DNA of 64,000 nt from Straminergon stramineum (GCA_963920665.1 OY987272.1:15939001-16003000); one strand, 5' to 3'. Counted from the first letter of the stretch, positions 48,501 through 60,679 are shown. Program-made: numbers and translations. The notes: a model not told the origin generated them from the letters alone.

Positions 48501-48675
48501 CAATGATTGTTGTGTCTAAGGCTCAAAAAACTCGTTTGGGAGTTTAGGTGGTCCACAACTACTAAGGTAAGAAGGGTGGATGAATGTAATAAATAGTAAA
48601 TAGTCAAAGTTCACACATGTAGCCACTAAAGGATACAAGACAAGAAGCCTCAATGAAAGGTGCCCAAAAGGTCTT

Positions 48676-48995
48676 GGGCGAGTGGATAAATAAGTGGGGC
48701 GAGCACGGATGAGAGTTGGTAATGGGGCGCGTGTGGGTGGGCGACCACCGGTTGAACTCGTGGTCTCTAAAGGGCGCGCACGGATCTCGGGGAGCAACCA
48801 CGGGTCTGGAAGGGCGCATTCGGGTCTGAGGAGGCGACTGCGGGTGCAAGGGCACTTGTGGGTCTTTTGGAGGGCGACTGCGGTTTCAGGGGCATGTGTA
48901 GGTCCTTTGGGGGGTGACTACAGGTCTTTGGGGGCGCGTGCTAGTGCCTTGGGAGGCGACTGCGGGTCTTTTGGGGCGACCGCGGGTAATTGTGG
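48676..48995 (-). repeat. GGGCGACTGCGGGT array upstream of RING gene
   Basis: Units such as GGCGACTGCGGGTCTTTTGG and GGGCGCGTGTGGGTGGGCGAC. On the minus strand it reads ACCCGCAGTCGCC and leads to TATCCTTTAGTGGCTAC (48619-48635), a weak match to the conserved box of the other arrays, then to the ATG at 48500. Confidence 0.8.
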
Positions 48996-49055
48996 GGCGT
49001 TACTTCTCTTTGGATTCTCACTTCATGTCTTTGCTTTGTAGCTTGCCACATACTC

Positions 49056-49160
49056 CACACCCGCAGTCGCCCACCAGCCTGAACCCGAAGTCGCCTTACC
49101 CGTGGTCGCCCACACTCGTAGTTGCCCAAACCCGAGGTCATCCACACCCGCATGCGCCCC
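49056..49160 (+). repeat. ACCCGCAGTCGCCC array, head-to-head partner
   Basis: Opposite orientation to the array at 48676-48995 with about 60 bp between, so the two form a large imperfect inverted repeat. It is followed by CATCCAAGTGGCCTCACAGG (49200-49219), a version of the conserved box. No gene follows before the element at 49411. Confidence 0.75.
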
Positions 49161-49410
49161 TTTAGGATGGTACATGGAAGACACGTGTCTGCCACATGGC
49201 ATCCAAGTGGCCTCACAGGCAGGGTGAATTTTTTTTTAAAAGTAAAAGCTAAGTTTGAGTCTATTAGACGGACAAGAAGGTCTACTTTACGTATTGGACA
49301 TCGTGTTCATCGAGTTGTCGAACTATCCGCCGGAACAACCCTGATTATAGATCCTGTTGGGACGATGAAGCTCTACATCCCCTAGGTCCTTAAAGTCCTA
49401 GATTGTGTGT

Positions 49411-49935
49411 TGTGGCAGCATGAAATTCTAATTTTTTGGTTTTACTTAGTAATACTAACCGGATAGCTAGATAAGGGTATCCGGATTTGGTTAAGAAACC
49501 ATAAGGAGCGGAAATAGAAGTGGAAAATAAGATAGTGGGAAGATCTACTCAATCCAGTTTCCAGAGAGTGAACGAATAGGAGCGGATGTCTGACCGGATA
49601 GGTGACAGACCGAATACCATACAGAAACCGGATCCGGATTAGGTCGTGATGAGGTGGCAAAGGGGTCCAGCCAGTATAAATGGGCTGGCCTAGCCAGTCG
49701 CACCTCTTTTCACTTTTTCATTTTCCAACGCTTTCAAGCTCCTCGTGTCTATCAGTTTCAACGTTCTATGTCAGTCACTGTTTTGAGTGTTTTTCGCAAG
49801 TGTTATAGTGTCCGCTAGAGTGTAAGTTTGGTTTCCGGTTGAGATCGGAGAGTGAAGGAAAGGAATGGAACGTGCGGCTAGGAGAACAATAGTAAGGTAG
49901 AATTGGAAAGGGTTCCGTGTAGCTCATCCACGACC
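49411..49935 (+). promoter_or_regulatory. LTR-like promoter region of gag-like element
   Basis: Shared with 23913-23412 in reverse. Starts TGTGGCAGCATGAAATTC, contains many CCGGAT motifs and a TATAAAT box at 49675-49681, 255 bp before the ATG at 49936. No primer-binding site was recognised after it and no second copy lies downstream. An LTR is likely but a DNA-element end is not excluded. Confidence 0.55.
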
Positions 49936-51593
49936 ATGCCGCAGCTCAAGAGAACTAGAGGTCATGCGAGTTCGTCGTCAGTAGTAGATGTCAAACTCCG
50001 GAAAGTAGTTCCAGTTATCCCTCTGTTAGAGGATACCCGAGCTGAATTCATGGACGACTTGAACTCCATGGGTTGTATAGGGTTTGCAACCAAGCCCTAG
50101 GGTTTCAAGGAGGAAGTTTTCATCCGGGAACTCTCAAGCAAAGTATCCAATGAGTGGGATAATACGCTGAGAGCGATTCCGCCCCTCTGGACAGAAGAGG
50201 TCTAGAGGTCAGTTATAGCTTCCGGCCAGGAGGATTTGGGATGGCCAGCCGGAAGGACGACTTCATCGGAGGTAAGTTCGAGGGTGCAGTAAACCCGAAG
50301 GACGATTACGCCATAGAGGACTGTAAGGATGAGCGGAACCGCGGACTGTTACAGTTCCTCGTTCCAATCCTCTATCCGGAAAAGCCAACAAGGGTGACCA
50401 TTACCCTTACGAACATTATTTTCAGGGCTCTGAGAGGGGACCGGAAAGTCGACTGGGCCCGGATCATTTCCGATCTAGTGCTCTAGTTAGTTAGTAGAGT
50501 TGGAAAGAGTAGGGCAACTCCAGTGAGCCCCTACTTAATGCATATCTATTAGTCCCATCAACTCCTGAATGACAGAGAGGACGAGGTGTGGAAGAATCAA
50601 CAAGTAGTGTTGAGATATGGAGAATCAGGATCGGATTGGGAGAGCGAATCCGGTTCTGAACCGGGAGAGGATTCGGAGTCGGAAGATAAGGAGGCGCCAG
50701 TACCGCCGGTCAAGCGTCACAAGACTACCTCCCCCAATAAACGAGGGACGCCACCTAGTCACAACACTCCATCTCCGGAAGGGAAACCGGAAGAGGAGAA
50801 GGCAGTGGATCCCGAGGACCCGTTCCAACCCCTGGTGAAGATCCTCTGTGACATTCGGATGGATTGGGAACGCAAGAGAAGGATAGTCGTAGCCATCGGG
50901 CAATTGGTGGGAGTAGCACCCGACCGAGAGCTACCGGAAAAGGTGGCGGGTTGTATCTCTGATCCGGTCGAGGCCTGGAAGTAGAAAGCAGAGATCCGTC
51001 GGTTACAAGAGGAGGTGGATCGGATGAAGACGGAGATCTTGGTGCACAAGGAGAACTTCGCAGCCACCAAATCTATTGCAGAGGATGCTCGGCAGATGAT
51101 GGAGCAAGTGAAGGCCACATTCGGGGAGACCGAAACGGCCCTCACCAAAGCAAAGTTGTTTGACAAGCGGGTGCACGAGGAGAAGAAGCTATTTGGTTCC
51201 CGGATGGTGAGGATTCTCAACGACTTTGCCGAGCAGGTAGAAGCGGAAATGAAGGAGGCACGGAAGGCAGTAGACCGGATGGAGGAGAGTACCCGGATAC
51301 TATCGGGAGCAACTTGCTCTCGCGGTATTCGACTTTTGGATATCTCTCTCCCGGATTCGTTCCCGGAAATGACAACAGGAGAGGGGAAGGATACGACCCC
51401 CAAGTCCAAGAGAACAACCCAGGCCAGCACGCCTAGAACCACCATCGACTTGGACTCACCACTCGTGTCCACAGAAGGCAATCCGGTTCCTCGACCTCAG
51501 GAGGTAGAGAGGAGTCGGAACCTAAACGATGTTTTCGAGCAGATGGACCCGGGAGCGGACAATGCGACCATCAGATCGCGAATAGGGGCTTAG
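49936..51593 (+). pseudogene. Gag-like coiled-coil protein of a mobile element
   Basis: About 550 codons from ATG 49936. TAG at 50098 and 50202 replace Trp (TGG in the sister copy at 23411). A one-base loss near 50212 shifts the frame, then stops at 50484, 50553 and 50982 come from CAG. Domain order: basic start (QLKRTRG), a globular region with KPWGFKEEV, a segment VTITLTNIIFRALRG then DRKVDWARIIS, an acidic Ser/Glu linker with KRHKTTSPNKRG, a helical stretch, then a coiled coil (LQEEVDRMKTEILVHKENF onward). The order recalls plant putative-transposon proteins with a gag-like head and coiled-coil tail. No CCHC, protease or polymerase was found. The VDW motif may link it to the KEVDW genes, but this is weak. 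Confidence 0.6.
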
Positions 51594-53280
51594 GATGTAC
51601 AGAGTAGGTAGAGTAGGAACGAATATAGAAACTGTTCCGATCCAGTTGGGAGTAGGTAGGACCAAAAAGTACGACCGAGATGGCGGCGGAACTTTCACGA
51701 GTTTTCCCGCCCATTTGTAACTTTTTGAAATGTATATAGTCAACGCCCGCAAGGGACACTGGGAGTCTTCTTTTTGCAATTTTTGTTGTACCTTTGTATG
51801 TGCTCTGTTGTTGTGTGTGTCTCCCAAGCTTGACAAGTTTGCATGAGGCGGAGTTAGGAAGGCGTAAGGCAGAGTTGTGATTAAATTTCTCCCCTTAGTG
51901 CGATAGTTTCCGATCCTTAGTGTGGGTGCAGGTTGTGTAAGAGTTGGGAGTATATTTTAGTGCCTCAACAAGATCTAGGGTTTTGAAGTTCCGGGTGAGA
52001 TAGCCGCTGTTAGGCTAGGCGGATAGGGAGGGTATCCTTAGTCACGCTAGAACTCTTGGACGGGTAGTCCAGTTGAATGTCCGATCTTCTGAGAGGTCTC
52101 ACCACCTTAGTGGGTAAATGGAATGATCCTAGTTACTGTTGGAACGGACGAGTACACTTGTAACCACCTAGCTTCGCACAGGTAGGAGCTGGCATTGAGG
52201 TCGTTGTAGTAAGAACGGATCGTACGGGGGATCTCTGTGTGACTGACATTCCAGATTGATGTCGGAAGTGTTGTGAGGGATCGAACCGAATTCGAGTTAG
52301 TTAGGAGAGGAAGGGAGAAAACAGTGGGTCTTCAACCACTATAATCCACAGAAGGAGTGGTGGGCCTACCACTCATAAACCCAAGCAGCGAACCCTCTGA
52401 TGGTCCAACAGAGGCAAAACTAAATCGGAAGAGTGTTGAGGAGGTATAGGAACCAGTCGAAGTGGATTGGTTCAGAGCAGTACTAGGACCGGAATTGTTT
52501 AGGTCCTGGAGATTGGGAGAATTGGGTTAACCGGAGGAGTAAAGAATCAGATGGGAAGTAATCCGGTCCTAATCCTCTTGGTGGTTGGTTGTTTCCGGTT
52601 TTAGATCTAGGACCAGAAAGGAAGTTTTAGAGGGTGAGAGAGCTTACTCGCCCAAATCAAGTAAGTACTTCACAGAATCTCGTGGATTCGATCTTTAGAA
52701 TCACTTCGTTATGCTCTAGAGTGATTTTTGTGAGTATAATAGGGAATTTACTTATCCTATGCTACGACATGTGTTAAAAATCCTATCTAACGGTAGAGTT
52801 TTGAACCCTTAGGTGCCTCCAAGTCCTAGATTTCATGTTAAACCCAAATCAATGGTGGAACTTTGATCCTAAGCAACATTTACCTCCAAAGTTTAGTTCT
52901 CAAAACATTTTGGGATCAAGTCAAAGTTTAGTGCCCCAAAGTAGGTTCTAAGTCCTAGTAGTCGAGTCCTAAGTGTCCTCTCCAAGCTCTAAGTTCATTT
53001 TTTTAGTCATTTGTTCCCAGGCTCCCATAGCCCATTCGTTTTACAAGGAAAAAGAAGCAACCAACCTAGCACCAACAACAAGCTGAGCACCAACACAAGA
53101 CCTAATCAACCAAGACCAAAGCCCACAAGCACTTGGGAGCCTTGCCAGCCAAGTCGGGACCTAGGTAGTACCTGGAGGCTAGTCGCTAGGAGTAGAGCCC
53201 TAGGGAATACCAGAAGGCTTACCAGAGAGTGGAGAGTCCAAAGGGGGGTAGTTCAACAAGGGGAGAGTCTAGCAAGGGGT
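51594..53280 (+). other. 3' part of gag-like element and unassigned DNA
   Basis: No gene. Base composition up to about 52650 resembles the preceding element, so it may be its long 3' untranslated part. No second LTR was found. Confidence 0.35.
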
Positions 53281-53284
53281 GTCC

Positions 53285-53460
53285 AGTAACTGAGCAAGGG
53301 TTTTGGGAAAATAGAAGATAGGTAGGAGAAAATAAAAGAGAGGAAATAGAATAGAATAGAGAGAGAAGAGAGGAAAAAATAAGGTAGGAAGTAGAGTAGA
53401 GAAAAGAGGAAAGAGAAGGGAAATAGAATGGAGAAAATAGGGTAGAATAGTATCAAAGTA
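53285..53460 (+). repeat. Purine-rich (GA/GGAAATAGAAT) tract
   Basis: About 175 bp with almost only A and G on the plus strand, built from units such as GAGAGGAAATAGAATAGAAT and GAGAGAAGAG. A low-complexity tract; a second short GGAA run lies at 53735-53800. Confidence 0.7.
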
Positions 53461-54659
53461 AGGCAACTTTAGAAACTCGTTCTCTCCAACAAGGCCATAG
53501 CAAAACAAGTGTAGAGGAGGAGGGAGAGAGTGGATTGATAGTGCATAGGAAAGAACTTCCTCCATTAGAAGTAGTTAGGAGAACATGGGTATTGATTAGA
53601 AGTTAGTGGAAGTGGTCATTAATCGTAGGCTAGTAGGGTTAGTATACGGAAGTAGGCTAGTGGTCATTAATCACCCAGTTGAGGTTTAGAAGTAGGTGGC
53701 CAGCCAGCCACCTCCCTCTATGTGGAACAAGGACGGAAGGAAGGAAGGAAGGCAAGGAGGAGAAAGAAAAAGGAGGAAGAAGTAGGAAGGAAAAGATGGT
53801 GAGTTAGGCTCACCAAGTGTACACACATCCAACCTAGAAGATTCATCCAACATTCATCCAACCCTACAAAGATGACATGGCGACAAGGGATGTGATGAAG
53901 GGGAGTCTCATGCACCTAGATGAGGAACCCTGAGCCATGGTATGACTCCAACACTTCTCCTTCCATTTAGCTAGTTCATTTCCACAACCATAGAATAGGG
54001 CCGAGGCCTAGGAGTGGGTAGCACCTTTAGAGCCAGGGGTTAGGTCTGATTTAGCATTTGAATCATAGAGTAGACCTTGAGGGGGTTCCGTGGGAATAAA
54101 ATATGCCCCAAACTGACTCATACCAAAGAAGTTATGAGCAGATGAAGTTTGGAGATCCAATATGGATGAAGTAGGGTGAAAGTCATCCATCCACCTCCAA
54201 ACTTGGAACTTGAACACTAGATTGTAGTTTAGGATTAAGGTCCAAAAATCAGCATCATCCGAGTTGGAGAGAAGGTCCGAAGGGATGGAAAAAGTTTAGG
54301 TAGCCTCTTCGAGGGCCAAACTTCATTCAATTGTAGCTCCTTGTAGGAACATTTGATATCTGAGCACATTAGATTTTTAGAAATGGCATGATCTGATCTT
54401 TAAGTTAGTAGTACTAGACTTGGGCCACTTTTAGTTTAGTAGGAAGTCACAACAGTCAAGGAATCAAGGCAATAGCTCTACATTTAGGATAGTTTGGGGG
54501 TTCAAGGTAGACTATAGGACTTAGGAAGCTTAGAAAAGATTCATTGCTTGGAAGGTATAGTGAACTCACGTTAGGCACCCATTAGAATAGAATTCACCTT
54601 CCAAACACAAAAACCTAATTGTACTCGTATGTTTGCCAAGGGTGGGCAAATATCCACTC
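53461..54659. other. Unassigned repeat-like DNA
   Basis: No domain was recognised on either strand. Confidence 0.3.
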
Positions 54660-55030
54660 AGATGGCTCACAACGGGGAACCACATCACTTCACTTCCTAT
54701 GGCCTAATCATATTAATGAATTGCTCCATGAGATCAACATGAGGCTACATTTCTAGACCCATTACAAGGTGTGAACCAAATTCGTCTTCACATGGGAGTC
54801 CTCTGTGGATCTGCAATTTAAATAATCATTCTTAGTAAATATTTTGTTTAGCAATTCTAACATATAAAGTTTAAAGATACAATTACCATTAAACAAAGTC
54901 AAATTAGTACTTGATCGGGGTACTCACTTATTAATGTCACGCATCACTTGCATGACCAATTCGATATTTCTCTTTCAATTGTGTTTAATACAATGCACTC
55001 TAAGTCTACAAAGTGCCAAGATGGATTTGT
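54660..55030 (-). pseudogene. Decayed second copy of ParB-methyltransferase exons
   Basis: 54745-54830 resembles 13395-13495 (both have GTGTGAAC, GGGAGTC and CTGTGGATCTGCAATT or its equivalent). 54925-55025 resembles 13588-13690 (ACTCACTTATTAATGTCACGC against ACTTACTTGTTTATGTCATG, ending in AGTGCCAA). Same strand, order and intron position as the main copy. Stops and indels leave no open frame. Confidence 0.65.
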
Positions 55031-55391
55031 TGTCAAAAGTACAAGTGCAATTACAAATGCCCTCAAAGTATGATTAGATACTAAAATTGATGTCTACTTA
55101 TCAAAGTTGTACTCCTTATTAAACTTCTAAAAGAAAATATTAGTTACTTGCGTTTGCATGTCATTTGAATACTAAGTTGATATAGACATGGTTCTTCTAA
55201 ACAATCACAAGCATGATTGTAAGTATCTAAAATGTCTCCAACAATTACCAAATTAGCTTTTTGTAGCAAAGAATTGCCTAACATCTTAACATTGGCATCT
55301 ACATGACTATAGGAGTCCTAGGTAGTGAAGGGCCTCCAAACTCCTAAGTAATGACAATTGTACTTGGCCCTTTAAAGAAGTAGCTTCACAG
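55031..55391. other. Flank between decayed gene and LTR copy
   Basis: AT-rich; no gene could be supported. It may continue the decayed ParB region, but I saw no motif. Confidence 0.3.
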
Positions 55392-56706
55392 TGTCGCATT
55401 ATAAATGCATTCATTATGTGAAAATACATAATTGTTTGTTAAATTGGAGGGTATTTTTTTTCTAGAGTCTCAAGAAACAAATGGGGTCATACTCCACTTA
55501 AACTTTTTTTTTTTACCTCTATTTGACAAACATTTAGTTTTTTTATTTCTATATTTGAAAATGTTTTAATATTTTAATTAGTTTGTTTGAAAATATTAAA
55601 AAAAAAAAAGGTAAAGCTTATTTTACCTTTCTTTGGTTGTTTTTAATGAATTAAAAGTCCACGTAGATGATATAGATAGATTTATCAAGGATAGGAGGTG
55701 GCCTATGGGTGTATTATGGTCCATGTGGCATCTTCATGACTAAAATCTACTAACTTAGGTGGATGGCATGGAGATTGAGGTAGCGGATGAGGTGGAGGGT
55801 CATCTTTTTCTTCCTCCTTGTTTGCTTGAGGGAACCTGTCACTTTGGGAGGTCATTGCACATTGTACATAGAGGTCTTGGGTGTAAGTTATAAGTTTGGG
55901 AGTGAAGTGTTGTGGAGTTGCCTCAAACTTTGAAGAGAGTGAGCTTTGATAGACTATAAAAGGTGGACAATACATTCGTTTTGACTGAAACTTATAAAGA
56001 TTGTAAATACTTCTTTTAGCTTTCCAAAATGGGTTTATTTTCTTAGTTTGGAGTTATTATGTGAAAGTTATGGACTTGAGAGTGAAAGGGTGAAGAGCTA
56101 CTTTCAATTTTCAAGAGAGTGAACTTTGAAAGGTTATGAAAGTGTGACAATAATTTAGATTTGAGTGAAACTTAGAGAGGTTGTAGACACTCATACTAGA
56201 TTTTCAAAATGAGTTTAATTTCTTGGTTTGGAGTTAGTATGTGAAAGTTATGGGCTTGAGAGTGAAGTATAGGTGAGCTGCCTTTGAGTTGGGAAGGGTG
56301 AACTTTGACAAACAATAAAAGTTGGAAAGTACCTTAGGTTTGAGTGAATTTTGAAGAGGTTGTAGAACTTTTTGTTAGCTTTTCAAAGACATATTACACT
56401 CTTAGTTTGGAGTTGTAGAGCGTCCGTGACACTCATTTTTCTATCAGACACTTCTCCAAGGGGAGTTTATGGAGGATATGACTTTTTCTACTATCTTTTA
56501 TCACATATGATGTATATTGAAACTCCATAACATCTTTTGAGGGGTATATGGAAATGTGATAGTATTTTGATTTATATAGCATCATCCGGGGGTTTATTAT
56601 TATGTTTGTGATTACATATGACCACATGATCTTCCATTATTTGAACCACATCTAGTTGCAACTAGAAGCCCCGTGTTTTCTCAAGGCAAGGCCTCTCTAC
56701 TCGACA
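55392..56706 (+). mobile_element. Second copy of the solo LTR
   Basis: Matches 42858-44255 from TGTCGCATTATAAATG to CTACTCGACA, about 85% alike, with deletions in the inner repeats. The flanks are ACAG on the left and ACGG on the right, a possible four-base target duplication with one change. Confidence 0.75.
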
Positions 56707-57269
56707 ACGGGTGTGACATCTTGTTTGAAGTTTCAAATCAAAATATGTATGAAAATAAGTTAAGAAACAATGGTGATTGTAATAAATAATACATGGGAAG
56801 CATCTATTTTTAAAACAATGTTTTCGACTTATCACAAAGATGTCTTAATCATTGAATGCAATAAACATATATTTGAGATGAAAAAAACATAATCAAATTC
56901 AAATAACCCATTCTAATTCACTTAGATCTTTTTCGTCATTGTAAGCTATCCCTCATTTTGGGCCAATTTTCATGAATAAAGAGCAATCTATGCTAATTTA
57001 TGACAATTGATACTCCAATACCACATATGACATGAGCATTAAGGGCATCAAAAGCAATTGATTACTTAGAATCAAGTTGTTATTAAAGTTCTTCATCAAG
57101 GGTTGCTAGAGTGGTGATTGCACACCACTTGCATTGAAATAATCCAATTACTTGGAGTCAACAAAATCCAACACACCCAGAAGTTGAAGAATTTATCTTC
57201 ACCTTCACCAAACTTGTGGTGTCACCATGACCATATTCTCAATTCATAACAAATATAAAATTATGAACT
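56707..57269. other. AT-rich DNA
   Basis: No gene or structured repeat was recognised. Confidence 0.35.
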
Positions 57270-57702
57270 CTACACAACAATGCCTCTTCTAGGGGTAGGT
57301 GGAGCTATCTCTAGAGGGCAAGTCAAATCTGACTTACTTTCTACGGGTAGTTCCAGTTACACTTGAAAACAATACCCTATAGTAGTTTGTTTAAGGCTTC
57401 AAGCAAGTGCACACCAGGTGCGCCACCTACGTAGGATGCATATTGGATGCACAACAATCACAAAGCACCAAAATCGACCATGAATTGTCAATACATTGAC
57501 TATTCCCTTACAAAAACAAATCATTTCAAATACTTGTCTCTAGAAGTATGGACCGTCATTGCGGCTCTTCTAAAACTCACAATTCAAAAAGATAGGAATC
57601 CATTGTAGGATACCACTTTTGCAAGTAGCTGGAACTTAAGTTGGAGAGCTAGTTGGATCTGGGTAACCCTCCAAGGGTCGCACTAGCTTATTAGCAAAAG
57701 TA
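57270..57702. repeat. Second palindromic family, two copies
   Basis: Copy at about 57275-57375 has centre AAGTCAAATCTGACTT (57320-57335), palindromic apart from its middle bases. Copy at about 57609-57702 has outer arms TACCACTTTTGCAAGTAGCT and its near inverse, with a GGAG...CTCC inner pair. The centre resembles AGTCGGATCCGACT of the first family. Confidence 0.6.
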
Positions 57703-58329
57703 ATAACTTCAAGTACATGAGAGGGTGGATGCACACCACCTACAATGGATGCAAGCCAAGTAATGAAGTAAGCAACAACCACACTGAGTATGGTACCATA
57801 AACACATTGACATTCATATTTCCTTCACTAATAGTGTGGCGTTATCACGTCCACAATAATAAACATTCATAATTCAAAAAAAAATTGTAATACCATTTTA
57901 AAATACCACTATTGGGTCCAAGCATGCTAAAACAAGCCATTAGTAGACATTAGTCAATCTCCTTAAGTGGTGATTAATTGCTTATTTGATAGTGCTTAGG
58001 ATTTTGAAAATCTTACATAACTTACACCATGTATATCATAGAAGAGTTGAAAAACAAAATTTGAAGTATTTCCTACTTTGTTTTAAAGGCAAGGACAATG
58101 ACAACCTCTAAATCTCATCTATAATGATATAAAATCCATTTAATTTTGAAACACGTTGTCTTGTTGTTTATTTGTACATAGTATAAAAACATATTATAAT
58201 ATGTTTTATTGAGTAGCTTCAAGGTGACGCCGTTCTAAGAGGTGTATGACATCTATTTAAGCGGACGATTTCGCCTTAGAGCTTTATGGAATTCCAGTAG
58301 TGAATTTTGTTTCTTACTTTAGAGTTAGA
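57703..58329. other. AT-rich DNA
   Basis: No gene or clear repeat was seen. Confidence 0.35.
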
Positions 58330-58788
58330 ATGTCGAATTGGAGGGTTTTTATGGAGTCACAAGATCAAGAGGCTGATTCGGAGGGAGAGTTAGAACTTTC
58401 ATTGTCTCAGTTGCCAAATCAACCATCTCAGCTAGCAATTTCTTCACCATTGCCTTTCCATCCACGAGATGAAGCTGGGCCTTCTTGCTCGCTAAAGATA
58501 CCTTGTGTGGAGCAACGTTGTCATGAAAATCTTGATAGGAATGCTCGTATTTTGGTGATCCTACTTCAAGTAGGATATATTGAGCGAGGCACATGAGATG
58601 TGACATTTGAGGCGAGTTATAAAGGCTTGAATGAAGACCAGTATTTTTGTATGATGAGGCCAGATAGAGAAGGCACTAGCCATCAATGTTGGTTGAAAAG
58701 GGCAGTGAATCCTCTAACTAAAGCCGAACGTGCAAATTATGTGGCTAATACTAACAAGCACATCCTCAAATTCTTACAAATGGAATAG
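58330..58788 (+). pseudogene. Unrecognised mobile-element ORF fragment
   Basis: A frame from ATG 58330 runs 153 codons with one TGA at 58594 that could come from CGA. The first 60 residues are Ser/Gln/Pro-rich with an acidic ESQDQEADSEGELEL start; the rest is mixed with WLKRAVNPLTKAERANY. No domain was recognised. LTR-like noncoding DNA follows directly, so it may be the last part of a retroelement gene. Confidence 0.4.
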
Positions 58789-60485
58789 CACTCTTCTTTT
58801 ACTTCAGTTTTTACCTCCATTTAGTTTGGGTTGGAAATCTTTAGTTGATTTAAATTTTAATGTTTTGTTTTGTTTTTGTTAGAAGTTGCAAAATAGGAGA
58901 ATAGAAATGTTTTCCCTTCTAGTTTAAACCTTTGAGTTCATTGGCTTTAAATAAATGAATAGGAACTTACCTTTGGTAGTTTCCTAGGGCCAATAGGGAA
59001 GTAAGGAGGCCTATGTGATGTATCATGGGCTAATTCCCCCGTACCTTAGGGGTTTAGGAGGTAGGTCAGCATCTTCTACCTTGAGTTGGAGAGTTGGAGA
59101 GAAGAAGAAGAGGAAGAGGTGTGTGTATGAGTTTTAAAGGGAGAAAAGGCCAAATTTCGAATGGATGTAGCTCATGGAGCATGGATTATTGATAAATGAA
59201 ACTTTGGCATTAGATTCTTTGTGCTTATAGCTTTCCAAAGAGTATTTGTAAGTGAAATTTGGAGTTGGAATTCAAAAGTTATTAAGGTTTGAAATTGTAA
59301 AGACCCAAGGACCTTCATTGAGAGGTTAGAGGCTTCCTCAAGCTATAATTTTTGATATGTCTATTTTCTTGCTTTGAGATTTGGAAGGTGTGTTTTTATT
59401 ATTAATATCTTTCTAAGAAGATATCACATGTCTTATTTGGAGTTTAGAGCAAGAAGTTATAGGGTGCTAAAATCTAGAGTGAAGTTTGGACTTCTTAATC
59501 GGGAGGCCGAGGCTCTACCTTTCATAACTTTTGGACAGTATCTTAGAATCTTGTGAAACTTTTACAAGTTATACATAAGTGTGAGATCTTTTCAAATTAA
59601 TGTCAAACTTGTCATTTGGATTCCTAGTTTAAAAGATATTGAAGATTGAAGAGGCAATGGTTAATTTGAGGAATAAGAAGAGGACCTCTATTTTGCCTTC
59701 TCATAACTTTTGGATAGTAGTTTGAATTGGGTTGAAACTTTTAGAGTCATTAGTTTGTGCTATTAGCTTTCTAAATTGCTATAGCACTAATTTTTTGATT
59801 TCCTAGAACATCTGTGATGCTAGTTTAAAGGCCGCAAATAGTGTAGAACTTATTTCCCTTATTTTCCATTAGGGTTTTAAGAGTTGATAAATGAAAGAAG
59901 GCTCTAAGACTCAAGATTGAAGATTTGGGGTTCAAGGGTGAGAAGATTGAAGACTCGTGTGTTGTGGTTTGTGGCTTGTGGCTTGTTATTCCTGGCCGGA
60001 TTTAGAGGCTCGTTGTCTTTATTTGTTATTCCTAGCCGATTGGGAGGCTCGTTGTTGTTCAAATTTTGTATTGTAAACCTGTTGCGAGCCGTGGTTATCT
60101 AGTAAGCCCTCCATTTGATATTTGTGGTGGCGAAGTGGGGTTAATGGCCCACATGGTCGATCTTATATGTTGTTCCCATCCGTGAAAGGCGCCTCCTGGT
60201 CACCATGGGTTTGAGGTTTAGGAGCCCATCATCCGGACAGTCAGCTCATCTCTAACTGTTCCGTTTTACCTGTCCGAGAACTTGTTTCTTATCACCCACC
60301 TTTACCCTTAACCCTTTTAGAACCACCCCAGGATAGGATAGTTGAAGATCGAATGAAGATTCGAATGTGAAGACTTTGAAGACCAAGTAAAAATTCAAGT
60401 TCCAAGAGTCTCCATCTATACTCAGCAATTTGCAGCCAGACACCCTATGTGTTTCTTAAGCGTGCTCCTCTCTAATCGACAACGT
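58789..60485 (+). repeat. LTR-like noncoding region
   Basis: Shares phrasing with the solo LTRs: GCTTTCCAAAGAG, ATTTGGAGTT and CATAACTTTTGGA are repeated. It ends TCTAATCGACAACGTAAGG at 60485, comparable with CTCGACAACGG after the 55392 copy. Its start was not located. Confidence 0.45.
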
Positions 60486-60679
60486 AAGGGCCAAAAAAGA
60501 CTAATTACACATGATATTTTGTCCTTATTCTATTTATAAACATTCTAGAATACTGTCATATTTATAAACAAGATATATGTATATTGCTTAAATATAGTAC
60601 TACAATTCTTTTAGAAGAACTTACAATTTCGATACTTCAAATTTCAAATTTCAATCAAAAAAAGCAATGCTTACGGCCA

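Noticed and set aside
50759..51481. 240-codon minus-strand frame
   Set aside because: It is the shadow of the plus-strand coiled-coil coding region, which has homologous support and a sister copy.
49936..51593. Primer-binding site or CCHC knuckle proving an LTR retrotransposon
   Set aside because: None was found, so the element class is left open.
53253..53565. Leu/Phe-rich minus-strand frames resembling membrane proteins
   Set aside because: They read through a purine-rich low-complexity tract, which gives hydrophobic translations on the opposite strand.
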